From contig CM067356.1 in the NCBI GenBank assembly GCA_034190875.2, forward strand, positions 59,741,708-59,805,707: a stretch of 64,000 bases of DNA, in the 5' to 3' direction. The notes under the pieces are model-generated. The model was not told the origin of the DNA and did not search any database. It was given only the letters and a program-made list of their open reading frames with translations. How positions within the stretch are numbered: position 1 is the stretch's first letter; each line of letters starts with the position of its first letter. The position numbers were made by a program, and so were the translations under genes. The stretch is from Urechis unicinctus (Eukaryota > Annelida > Polychaeta > Xenopneusta > Urechidae). Below, piece by piece: positions 36,042 to 47,418 of the stretch.

Positions 36042-37118
36042 CACAAATACACTAACTCCTCAGACTCACACAAATACACTAACTCCTCAGACTCACACTG
36101 ACACAAATACACTAACTCCAGACTGAGATTGACCCTCATCTGATCCCTCAGACTGGGATTGACCCTCATCTGATCCCTCAGACTGGGATTGACCCTCATC
36201 TGATCCCTCAGACTGGGATTGACCCTCATCTGATCCCTCAGACTGGGATGGACCCTCATCTGATCCCTCAGACTGGGATGGACCCTCATCTGATCCCTCA
36301 GACTGGGATTGACCCTCATCTGATCCCTCAGACTGGGCTTGACCCTCATCTGATCCCTCAGACTGAGATTGACCCTCATCTAATCCCTCAGACTGGGATT
36401 GACCCTCATCTAGTCCCGCTGCCAACTTTAATCATCACTTGTCAAACACAACAGCTGTTTTTTTTAATGTTTCAACCTTCTTATGTCGGTAGGCATTTTT
36501 AATTTGTGTATATTGTTATGGAGCATAAGTTGATATGATGTCAATGACCTCTGACCTTCTGTTGGTGTGCCTCGCATCAGTGCTCTGGGCTTCTTGTTAT
36601 TTCTCCCACTCAGATCCCTCACACAATCGTTCCCTGCTCAACAGTGATACTAGTGGATTGTTTGCATAGAGTAGTTTGCCATTTTTAATAATCATGTTAT
36701 TGGATTAAATTGAGGGCTGTAGCACATGGTGATATGGGAGCAAGTATATTGACCTTCTGGAGGACAGGACTTCAATGGAAGAGGTGCAATGCTTCTCTGA
36801 CTAGTAATAGAAGCTACCTCGTTGCTCATGATGTTGGTGGGGTTACTTCTCTGACTTTTAATAGGAGCTACCTTATTGCTCATGGTGTGGGTGGGGTTAC
36901 TTCTCATTTGTATTTGACTGCTGCCCAGTTGACAGACGTGTTATGACCAAGGAAGTGACCACTTGTGGTGTTGTTGTTGTCTCTGCTTCCTGTTGTTTGT
37001 GTACACAGTACAACAAAATGAATGTTCCTCCTGAGTTTGAATGTTAATGCATACCTCTTACCAACGAATTAAGACATTCTATCTCATCATAGTGTTTATG
37101 TAATTTCAAATCAATAAA
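36042..37118 (+). other. UBTF-like 3' UTR with 30-bp repeat and poly(A) signal
   Basis: After the stop codon, 36042-36120 holds short ACTCCTCAGACTCACAC repeats that copy the last coding bases. From 36121 to 36415 are ten copies of GATTGACCCTCATCTGATCC plus CTCAGACTGG. AATAAA at 37113-37118 probably ends the transcript. The repeats continue the Ser/Asp codon pattern of the acidic tail into the UTR. Confidence 0.75.
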
Positions 37119-37689
37119 ATGTATTTTATATATTCTGCATCTATTGTCATGAGATTACTGAGTGGGAAGATTGTTGATTGTAGTGGAAAGGAAACAAAGT
37201 TCAAATTAGAAGTCTGGGGAGCTGCTGTATCGCCTTCTATTTATTATCAGAATCAGCCATACATTTGTGGAAATGCTTGCATCGACGTAAGGTGAACACT
37301 GAAGACTTGCACATAAATTGATCCCAATTTCATAAAACCTGTTGCACAGATTAATGTTGACCGAGTCAAATGGACTTTATAAATGAAGCTTGCTCACATA
37401 TTGTGCAGGGCTTCATTGGTCAGCCTTCTCTTGAAAGTTGTCAGGTATTTGCACTAAAAATTGACTAGCAACTGCTGTTTGTGACAAACAATTCTACATA
37501 CATGTAATACAGATGCTTACACTCACTATCAGTTAAACAATATACTGTACATCACGATATTCTAATATATATTCAATAATATTTGTTCATAAACTGAAAA
37601 TGACAGAAGGAATGTATAATTCTTTACATCTTCCTGGTTCAACTTGAGTAATAAATAACAAATATAAATCAACAAATTATGTACATAAA

Positions 37690-38260
37690 TATTATGTTGA
37701 AGTTATTATAATAAATTAAACTTGGTCAACCATTGGACATGTATTACCCAGTTTAAACAATAACAACGCCTTATATAACTCTACACTAAACTTGCTCTGT
37801 TTTCTGGGAAGGTAAATCTGTGGCCTATATTCAAATGCATTACATTCTGATCAGGGAAGCATTTGTGAGTCTGCTTTATATTCAGCCTTGCAAGTTTTTG
37901 CGAAGCTTTACTGATTGCTAAAAAAGCATGGTATGTACATAAAAATTACGTTGAAGTTATTATAATAAATTAAACTTTATCAACCATTGGACAAGTATAC
38001 CCTATAGTTAAACTATTGATTAATACCACTTGATAAGTGACAAGTATCGCAGAGGGGAAAATGCACCTTCACGTGTAAATGATTGTAAAGTGTTGTGCAC
38101 TAGTTAAAACAATAACAAGACCTTTATATAACTCAACACTAAACTTGCTCTGTCTTCTGGGAAGGTAAATCTGTGGCCTATATTCAAATGCATTACAGTC
38201 TGATCAGGGAAGCATTTGTGACTCTGCTTTATATTCAGCCTTGCAAGTTCTTGCGAAGCT
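37690..38260. repeat. Tandem duplication of phosphatase 3' UTR and last codons
   Basis: Sequence from about 37690-37915 reappears at 37945-38260 with about 90% identity, including TTCAGCCTTGCAAG, which on the minus strand encodes the end of the protein plus stop. The right copy has an extra block of about 99 bases near 37990-38095, so spacing changes from 254 to 353 bases. Only the right copy is joined to the upstream exons. Confidence 0.85.
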
Positions 38261-40039
38261 TTTCTTGGTCTTTAGCTCCGAAGCCAATAAACTCCAGGTA
38301 GTTTTCAATGGAACCATACCTTAAAGAATTAACATTTGCAATGTAAGAACTCGAACAGTGATTTTTTATCCTCAACAGCTCATCGGGAAGAAAAGATGTC
38401 TATCAACAACGTAGAGGATTAGGGATAATTCATTCATAGAATCAACGACTGAGCATCGTATAATATCCGACTGATTCACTGTTCATAAAATAAGCACTGC
38501 TCACGTTTCATCGATGTAATCGAGAACCGTCATCATAGTCTCTGCTTTAGCTGTTGTGAACGATTGGCACATGTGGAAGCGATCCACAATTTCTGAATGC
38601 AGTCTTTCCTTCATTGGGGCTAATTCTGTCTGTCAGAAAACAAAACATCCATAAGTGAATTGCCAAATTTGTCCTAAATGTGACATCTAACATTCAATTC
38701 AATAAACTGAGTTCTAAGAATCAGCTTTCATCGACTTTCTCTAAATTTAAAACAAGGTTGCCATCACCAGCAGTTACATTAATACCACTGAACAATAAAC
38801 ACTAGCCCCAGTCGAACGGAGGTCAACAAGACGTCGTGCACGGCTAAATAAGCACCTCCTTCAGAAAAATCACACTCTGTTCGCTCATCAGCAACAAGTC
38901 ATAACCCAGAGGCAAAATAAAAACCATCATGCAGGCAACCTTAATTCAAATTTTAATATATTTGAGTCAAAACCATGATTACATCAATTACCTGGACTTA
39001 TTTTATGGTATATCAATACCCTCTGAATCTTAAATTTTCCTTATTCCATGAAACTTGGTTCATATGAGCTAGTATATATGACTTGTCATCAAGCAATTTG
39101 CTACTTATATCAAAAGAGTATTTGGTGTCTGACGCTAACAACTCACTTCTGAACGGGCATAATCATATGCGATGTACTCCTTGGATTTCCCCATACATCC
39201 TAACACCATCGCTGACACTATTCCAGTGCGGTCTTTTCCGTGGGCACAATTGATCAAGGCAGGAACATTGCCAGGCTCTGACAAAACCTTCAAAGCTGAA
39301 ACACAAAATAGAAATGATTAAATCTAAAGGGACAAAGATAAAAGGCTCATTAAACTGCCCTTGGTGTCCATAAATATTGGACAACTTTTGTGTTTTTCAG
39401 AATTTATATCACATCTATTGCCCCTGCAACAGACCTCAACTGACCTGCACATATCTGACCCTGGCTGTATGTTATCATGTCCAAGTACTGACCAGTCAGA
39501 CCTTGCTTGTTTAGAACGTTACGTGCGTAACATCTTACAAAATTGACGAAATGGTTTTGCAGAATGAGGTCCAACAGGAGGAATAAAAGGGAATACAGCT
39601 TGATGTACCATGGGCCTCTGTTATAGACTGCCCAAACGTAATTCATTTTGAAAAAGTCCATAAATATATGCTTCCTCTCGCTGGTGGAGTCGTTCTTGGC
39701 AGCGTTTTGAAATTTGGATTTTACTGGAGTAATGTTGACCACATCAGTTTGTTTGAGTTTGAGGTTAAAAGGAAGTTTGAGTTTATACAGAGGATAGAAG
39801 GAGTCAAGCAATTTTTCTCCATTTGCCCTCTTGTATTCACTGGACGATCGCAGGTCAATAATGGTACGTATTCCAAGATCATCCTGTAAGTACTTCGCTT
39901 CTTCTTCAGACAAAAAATCAGGTCTCGAAGATCTAAATATTTTCTTTGAGCATTCACTGCTATTGTCATCTTCTGTGTGGCACTCAAGCAACCTAAAGTT
40001 AGGGATAGATTTCAAACAGTTCCCTTCCGTGTGCCCCAT
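38235..40039 (-). CDS. Tyrosine/dual-specificity-type phosphatase (Y_phosphatase3-like)
   Basis: Four exons (minus): 40039-39445, 39295-39147, 38629-38505, 38319-38235. Phases fit, giving 317 residues. The N-terminal part has FRSSRPDFLSEEEAKYLQDD and IRTIIDLRSSSEYKR, the classic opening of the atypical tyrosine-phosphatase family (Pfam Y_phosphatase3). The catalytic loop NCAHGKDRTG places the nucleophile at Cys215 and phosphate-binding Arg at 221 (CX5R intact), so the enzyme should be active. Between them is a hydrophobic stretch (LYSLLFLLLDLIL) that may be a membrane or buried helix. The substrate is unknown; bacterial relatives act on phosphotyrosine or phosphoinositides. ATG 40039 was chosen because the frame upstream has only a GTG. 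It shares a 130-bp divergent promoter with the KCTD7-like gene. Confidence 0.85.
38803..38846. mobile_element. Short palindromic MITE-like element (copy 1)
   Basis: TAGCCCCAGTCGAACGGA to GACGTCGTGCACGGCTA, 44 bp. Its right arm is identical to those at 40631-40681 and 54015-54063. It lies upstream of the phosphatase exon at 38629, within an intron. Confidence 0.6.
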
Positions 40040-40169
40040 TTTGACCCGGCAAGTTGACAGATGACAGCTGACTGATTGTAACTCGCCAGGCGGCACTCCT
40101 GCTTCTCTTGCAGTAAATGAAGAGAGTCCTCTGATTGGCTATTAATCAAGCAACTACAGCTTAACAAAT
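40040..40169. promoter_or_regulatory. 130-bp bidirectional promoter region
   Basis: The interval separates the start codons of the divergent phosphatase and KCTD7-like genes. It contains an inverted CCAAT box (GATTGGCTATT, about 40131-40141) and no TATA box. Transcription starts were not located; 5' UTR introns could extend the true promoter. Confidence 0.5.
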
Positions 40170-41774
40170 ATGGCTGAATTAGAGATTCTAGACGTATGCG
40201 AGTCTGATACACTAAGTGAAACATCGCCATTACCTTCTGACAGATCCCAAGTTGGTGTTCATTTGAGGCGAAAATTCTTATCACAAAATGAATCGAACAC
40301 GTCCGAGGTGATTTATTTTCTGATATCGACAGATCTGTATCAGTGTATGTTTACGCTGAGAAGCCCGGTAACCCTGGTAACACTAACAGCCTGGTAACCA
40401 CGACGGTAATATAAATATACCGTCTCGGACGTCTTGTAAGATGTAGGGCTACTCGGACGTCTTGTAGGGCTAGGTAACCACTTAACCAGACCTATCCCTG
40501 CCCACTGTACTAACCTCCAAACTATCAGTATCATTGTCTTGTCTAGACTATAGGCAAGGCACTGGACCCTGGTGAATTGATGATCTGATGCCACATCAGG
40601 CTACACTGCTACACGTTGTAGGTCTATGTCTAGCCGCGCACGACAGTAATATAAATATATATAAATCGTCGTGCACGGCTAGTCTATGTCCAAGTTAACC
40701 ATGCATGCATCAGCCGCTATCACAACTTGGCCGGCCTTGGCGCAACTTGATGGCAAGCTGTGCTGTCTCTGAAGGGTGTTTTACGGGGGCAATCAGGGGT
40801 TGCTTTACAGGGGCACTGAGGAGGTGCTTTATGGGGCACTGAGGGGGTGCTTTACAGGGGCACTGAGGGGGTGCTTTATGGGGCACTGAGGAGGTGTTTT
40901 ATGAGGGTACTGAGGGGGTGCTTGACGACAAAGCAACAGGGGATTAAGCCACATTTAAATGATGGCTACAATGCAGTTGGTGCATGCGTGCTCCTTCCCT
41001 CATCACTCAATGCTGACACAAAGAATTGATTAAACATTTGATTCTTATTGAGTTCCCTTTTTTTAATCTTTTTTTTACATGTCTTCTGCCTTTCAGAACT
41101 TCCCATCTGTTGTTCCGTTGTCCGTTGGTGGATATCGCTACACCACCCGCTTGTCAACATTGACTAAATATCCTGACTCTATGTTAGCTGCCATGTTCAG
41201 TGGACGCCACAGGCTGGATCAAGATGCACATGGAAATTACTTCATCGATAATAACGGCACTCACTTCTCTCACATTCTAGAGTTCTTACGTAATGGAACA
41301 CTCCCTCCAAATGACCTCGCAGGAACTATTTACAAAGATGCTTGTTATTTCAATATCACACCACTTGTAGAATTATTAGAAACCACACCACAAATTTCCA
41401 AACAATTGGTGCTGGAGGCACACCGTGAACAATTCCCTGATTATACCAATGTCAAAAGGAAGCTTATTAGATTAGCTATGGACCTTGCTGCTGTGAACAG
41501 AACAGGAGAGGTGTTGGTGTATGCATTTCGTCGGGACTTCCTTCCTAAAGCACCATACTTCAATTCCAAGCATGAGTGTGTCGCAGACTCTGCCCATCTT
41601 GTCGTTGGTCCGTGGGATTCGGAGGCTGATGAAGATGCTCTCATTAAGTGTCTGGAACTCGACCTGATGACTGAGGGCTTCCATGTCAGACCCCATGAAC
41701 CAAAACGTCGCTGTAAATACTACAATGGCCAGAACTGCCAGAAATCTCTGTTTAAAATTACTATGGTATTCTAA
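40170..41774 (+). CDS. KCTD7-like BTB/POZ protein
   Basis: Exon 1 is 40170-40307 (MAELEILDVCESDTLSETSP..., 46 codons, donor GTGATT). Exon 2 is 41097-41774 after TTTCAG, giving 271 residues. The T1-type BTB domain starts at about residue 50 (FPSVVPLSVGGYRYTTRLST) and includes LDQDAHGNYFIDNNGTHF and HILEFLRNGTLPPND, the pattern of KCTD7 and KCTD14. The C-terminal half follows KCTD7 in length and ends with FKITMVF, as that subfamily does in FKIT. KCTD7 proteins form pentamers and act with CUL3 as substrate adaptors; here that is inference from family. The 3' UTR runs to AATAAA at 42637-42642. Confidence 0.88.
40402..40424. repeat. Short palindrome with TATAAATA core
   Basis: GACGGTA-ATATAAATA-TACCGTC in the KCTD7-like intron. 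It shares the AATATAAATATA core with the MITE-like element at 40631 but has different arms. Confidence 0.6.
40631..40681. mobile_element. MITE-like 51-bp palindromic element with 9-bp target duplication
   Basis: It starts TAGCCGCGCACGAC, has the core AATATAAATATATATAAA and ends GTCGTGCACGGCTA. Both flanks read GTCTATGTC (40622-40630 and 40682-40690), a perfect 9-bp direct repeat consistent with a target-site duplication. It is too small to encode anything. Confidence 0.7.
40770..40925. repeat. ~24-bp minisatellite in KCTD7-like intron
   Basis: About six copies of GGGGTGCTTTACAGGGGCAC followed by TGAG. Confidence 0.9.
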
Positions 41775-42636
41775 TATATATCTACTGACCAAGAACTTGA
41801 GATGCATGATGTTCAAGATACCATGATAATGGTCTTTGAATGGTTGCATCGTGAAGTGTGGTGTAAAGGTTCTCACAATGCCCACTTGCAATGAGGAGGA
41901 AAAATGCAAACTCAGGCATAGGTGTAAGAAGAAACTAGAATTCTTATTACTCAACCTAGGCATTTGACTTGTGGATGGATCTTGTCCTAAATGTCGTTGA
42001 GAGATGTGTTGTGTTTGGAGGCCAGGATAGAACTGATTTAATATGTTGAAGTGATTCTCATAGGACATGCAGTAGCCTGGTCTGCTAGGTCAGGGTAGGC
42101 GGTGTGATGATAGGGTTAGGGGTATACATGAGGTGGAGTGGCAGGTGTCATGAGGGTCACTCTTGGATATGGGAAGTTGAGATTAATGATTAAGATCAGC
42201 TTTGCGGGGTTACTCCATAAAACTAATGGCTCAGAGGGGTACGTTATGATAAGGACAGGTGTGTTGTCATAATGTTAATTGATCGATGTGATACATATTA
42301 CTAAAAACTAATCTCCATAGTATTTATCAACACATCATTGGCGTTGTTGATCTTGACTCAGACTTGGTGCTGTCTCTCATCAGGAAAAAGTCTTCTCTTC
42401 AATGAGTATCAACATTGTCCTGCCAACCACAGTCAGTGAGTACAAGCAGTACCATGCTACTAGTACGCTGTCTGCTCCAAAATCACTTCAAATTGTCAAG
42501 ATTTATAATTCATGAGATATTGCGTTATGATATTGTTTCCAACCAAATCTAAAAGAGCAGAATATCTCGTCACGAGATTCTGAAAAAATTGTTCTAACCA
42601 AGAACCCAGTGTAAGTAGTTACATTATTTAAATCTC

Positions 42637-42642
42637 AATAAA
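42637..42642 (+). terminator. Poly(A) signal of KCTD7-like gene
   Basis: AATAAA 863 bases after the stop codon and immediately before the large satellite array, which thus begins at the gene's 3' end. Confidence 0.6.
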
Positions 42643-42659
42643 CAATCGCCACTAACATA

Positions 42660-45600
42660 CACAGCTACAGCAGTACTGCTGTACTGGCATACACAGCTAC
42701 AGCAGTACTGACGTACACAGCTACATCAGTACCAGCGTACACAGCTACAACAGTACTGCTGTACTGGCATACACAGCTACAGCAGTACTGCTGTACTGGC
42801 ATACACAGCTACAGGACAGTACTGCTGTACTGGCATACACAGCTACAGCAGTACTGCTGTACTGGCATACACAGCTACAGCAGTACTGGCATACACAGCT
42901 ACAGCAGTACTGCTGTACTGTACACAGCTACACAGTACAGCAGTACTGGCGTACACAGCTACAGTAGTACTACTACACAGCTACAGCACACAGCTACAGC
43001 AGTACTGACGTACACAGCTACAGCAGTACTGACGTACTGGCATACACAGCAGCAGTACTGCTGTACTGTACACAGCTACAACAGTACACACAGCTACAGC
43101 AGTACTGCTGTACTGGCATACACAGCTACAGCTGGCATACACAGCTACAACAGTACTGACGTACACAGCTACAGCAGTACTGCTGTACTGGCATACACAG
43201 CTACAGCAGTACTGCTGTACTGGCATACACAGCTACAGCAGTACTGACGTACACAGCTACAGCAGTACTGCTGTACTGGCATACACAGCTACAGCAGTAC
43301 TGCTGTACTGGCATACACAGCTACAGCAGCTACAGCTACAGTACTGCTGCTACACAGCTACAGTACTGGCATACACAGCTACAGCAGTACTGCTGTACTG
43401 GCATACACAGCTACAGCAGTACTGCTGTACTGGCATACACAGCTACAGCAGTACTGCTGTACTGGCATACACAGCTACAGCAGTACTGCTGTACTGGCAT
43501 ACACAGCTACAGCAGTACCAGCGTACACAGCTACAGTAGTACTGACGTACACAGCTACAGCAGTACTGACGTACACAGCTACAGCAGTACTGACGTACTG
43601 GCATACACAGCTACAGCAGTACTGCTGTACTGGCATACACAGCTACAACAGTACTGACGTACACAGCTACAGCAGTACTGCTGTACTGGCATACACAGCT
43701 ACAGCAGTACTGCGTACACAGCTACAGTACTGTGTACTGGCATACACAGCTACAGCAGTACTGACGTACACAGCTACAGCAGTACTGCTGTAGTACACAG
43801 CTACAGCAGTGACTGTATACAGCTACAGCAGTACTGCTGTACTGGCATACACACAGCAGTACTGTACTGGCATACACAGCTACAGCAGTACTGACGTACA
43901 CAGCTACAGCAGTACTGCTACAGTACTGGCGTACACAGCTACAGCAGCTACACTGACTGTACACAGCTACAGCAGTACTGCTGTACTGGCATACACAGCT
44001 ACAGCAGTACTACTACACAGTACAGCAGTACTGCTGTATACACAGCTACAGCAGTACTGACGTACACAGCTACAGCAGTACTACAGCAGCTACAGCAGTA
44101 CACACTGTACACAGCTACAGCAGTACTGCTGTACTGGCATACACAGCTACAGCAGTACTGCTGTACTGGCACAGCTACACAGCTACTGACACAGTACTGA
44201 CGTACTGGCATACAGCTACACAGTACAGCTGTACACAGCTACAGTAGTACTGACGTACACAGCTACAGCAGTACTGCGTACAGCTACAGTACACAGCTAG
44301 TAGTACTGCTGTACTGGCATACACAGCTACAACAGCTACAGCAGTACTGACGTACACAGCTACAGCAGCTACAGCACTACTGACGTACACGCTACACAGC
44401 TACAGCTACAGCACTGTACATACACACAGCTACAACAGTACAGTACTGACAGCAGTACACTACAGCAGTACTGCTGTACGTACACACAGCTACAGCAGTA
44501 CTGACGTACACAGCTACAGCAGTACTGACGTACACAGCTACAGCAGTACAGTACACAGCACAGCTACAGTACTGACTGCTACAGCAGTACACTACAGCTA
44601 CAGCAGTACACACAGCTACAGCAGTACTGACGTACACAGCTACAGCAGTACTGACGTACACAGCTACAGCAGTACTGACATACACAGCTACAGCAGTACT
44701 GACATACACAGCTACAGCAGTACTGACGTACACAGCTACAGCAGTACTGACTGGTACACAGTACTACAGTACACAGCATACTGCTACAGCAGTACACAGC
44801 TACAGCAGTACTGACGTACACAGCTACAGCAGTACTGCGTACACACAGCTACAGCAGTACTGACGTACACAGCTACAGCAGTACTGACGTACACAGCTAC
44901 AGCAGTACTGACGTACACAGCTACAGCAGTACTAACGTACACAGCTACAGCAGTACTGACATACACAGCTACAGCAGTACACACAGCTACAGCAGTACTG
45001 ACGTACACAGCTACAGCAGTACTGACGTACACAGCTACAGCAGTACTGAGTACACAGCTACAGCAGTACAGACGTACACAGCTACAGCAGTACTAACTTA
45101 CACAGCTACAGCAGTACCAGCGTACACAGCTACAACAGTATTAACTTACACAGCTACAGCAGTACTGACGTACACAGCTACAGCAGTACTGACAGCTACA
45201 GCAGTACTGACTGCTACAGCAGTACTACTACACAGCACAGCTACAGCAGTACTGACGTACACAGCTACAGCAGTACTACTTACACAGCTACAGCATACAC
45301 ACACACTGACTACAGCAGTACTAGCAGTACTGACTTACACAGCTACAGCAGTACTGACGTACACAGCTACAGCAGTACTGACGTACACAGCTACAGCAGT
45401 ACAGACTTACACAGCTACAGCAGTACTAACTTACACAGCTACAGCAGTACTGACGTACACAGCTACAGCAGTACTGACGTACTACACAGCTACAGCACAG
45501 ACGTACACAGCTACAGCAGTACTGACGTACACAGCTACAGCAGTACTAACTTACACAGCTACAGCAGTACTACCTTACACAGCTACAGCAGTACTGACGT

Positions 45601-46385
45601 ACACAGCTACAGCAGTACTGACGTACACAGCTACAGCAGTACTGACGTACACAGCTACAGCTGACGTACACAGCTACAGCAGTAGTACTGACACAGCTAC
45701 ACAGCTACAGCTACAGCAGTACTGACGTACACAGCACTACTGACACACAGTACTGACGTACACAGCTACAGCAGTACACACAGCTACAGCAGTACTGACG
45801 TACACAGCTACAGCAGTACTGACTACACGTACAGTACTGACTGACAGTACAGAGCACAGCTACAGCTACAGCACAGCTACAGTACTGACGTACACAGCTA
45901 CACAGCAGTACTGACGTACACAGCTACAGCAGTACTGACACAGTACACACTGCTACGTACACAGCTACAGCAGTACTGCACACAGCTACAGCAGTACTGA
46001 CGTACACAGCTACAGCAGCAGTACTGACGTACACAGCTACAGCAGTACTGACTACAGCAGTACTGACGTACACAGCTACAGCAGCTACAGCAGCTACAGT
46101 ACTGACGTACACTACAGCAGTACAACACAGTACTTACACAGTACACAGCAGTACTACACAGTACTGACGTACTACAGTACTACACAGCTACAGCAGTACT
46201 GACGTACACAGCTACAGCAGTACTGACGTACACAGCTACAGCAGTACTGACGTACACAGCTACAGCAGTACTTACTTACACAGCTACAGCAGTACTGACG
46301 TACACAGCTGCAACAGTACTAAGTTACACAGCTACAGCAGTACTGACGTACACAGCTACAGCAGTACTGACGTACACAGCTACGG
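42660..46385. repeat. 3.7-kb palindrome-rich satellite array
   Basis: More than 100 copies of CACAGCTACAGCAGTACTGACGTA-type units (24 bp), with a longer variant that adds CTGCTGTACTGGCATA. CAGCAGTACTGCTG is a perfect 14-bp palindrome and recurs dozens of times, mainly in the first third (42.66-44.3 kb). From about 44.4 kb the simpler 24-bp form dominates. Minus-strand frames (YVSTAVAV repeats) are artefacts. Confidence 0.96.
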
Positions 46386-47150
46386 TACGCAAGGCAGTAG
46401 TCGGGGCGGGTTAGGAAGCCTACACGGTACGTGGGAGAATGTACACCGAGATCAAACTTGCCAAATAAAACTTGACAGACCCTTTTGGAAAGTGTCAAAG
46501 ACAAACAAATCCATGATTCATATATCTAAAGCTGAGATAGCATTTGGTATTTTACGTATGGCGCCAAGTTCGCATACGACAGACGCTGTTAAGAGCGACC
46601 TGTGTGTCGTAACCTAATAGTTATACTAAATATGTGTGTAATGAAATTATTGTATGATCTGCTTTTTCTATAATGTTTTTGTTTGTATGAGTTGACTGTA
46701 CATTGGGTACGAAATAGATATTATTATTATAATTTTGGAACGCAGACCAACATCCAGCTCACTTGCATTATTCCATCTACCCAGTGCACGCTGAGTGCTC
46801 CTGTACCTGTGGGCAGCGCTCATCGATACACAACATTACTTGACCAGACACTGACGTCTTCGTGCATATTCTAGCTCCGTGCCACGAAGCAGGTCAACAT
46901 ATCCATCGATCGCTTCCTTGCACAGTGCACGTACACCTGGCCGGTGCGAGCGTCCGGCCTGCACCTCGGTACACGCGTACTTAACAATTGACCTAATTGG
47001 ACGCGGCGGTTGGTGTGGGCCAGAAGTGGGGTAACTGGCTCTATTCAGACACAGCTGGCTTACATATGAGCCAACACGGCCAGCAGAAGCTGTTAAGCCG
47101 GCCCAGGGTGTGTGACCACTGGGAAAAGACCGTATTTGGCAAAGCGCCAC
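46386..47150. other. Intergenic, upstream of hydroxylase gene
   Basis: A minus-strand frame of 129 codons (47225-46836) exists but starts at a non-AUG codon and overlaps the promoter of the next gene. I do not accept it. Nothing else was recognised. Confidence 0.35.
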
Positions 47151-47158
47151 CTCATACA

Positions 47159-47166
47159 TATATAAA
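47159..47166 (+). promoter_or_regulatory. TATA box of fatty-acid-hydroxylase-family gene
   Basis: TATATAAA lies about 255 bases upstream of ATG 47419 and would place transcription near 47190. Supported by position and motif only. Confidence 0.4.
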
Positions 47167-47418
47167 GGAGAGGATTTCACGGAAAGCAGAAGACAAAAGG
47201 GGGACATTTTGCTTATTATCTCCACGAGTTATCATTGTAAATATTAACGACCGATTCCAAAAGCATAAGTTGGCGATCATCGCCTTGTCAGCCGTGCATC
47301 GAAACGTGGAAAATACTTAGGTGATCGATAGGGAGACTGGTTAGCCAGTGAGCTACATCAGGAAGTAAGGTGACGGCGACACAAGAGGGGCTGTCTCTTC
47401 GGGACTCTACACGGCGTC

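Noticed and set aside
35185-36126. Long plus-strand frames of Leu/Cys/Pro/Ser repeats, up to 313 codons
   Set aside because: They arise from the pyrimidine-rich minisatellite in the last UBTF-like intron; the real exon begins at 35952 in one of the frames.
42981-46146. Many minus-strand open frames with YVSTAVAV and Cys-Ser-Tyr repeats
   Set aside because: They are translations of the 24-bp satellite; they lack starts in context, splice sites and any non-repeat sequence.
46836-47225. 129-codon minus-strand frame
   Set aside because: It has a non-AUG start, no splice evidence and no recognised family, and it overlaps the TATA box of the hydroxylase gene.
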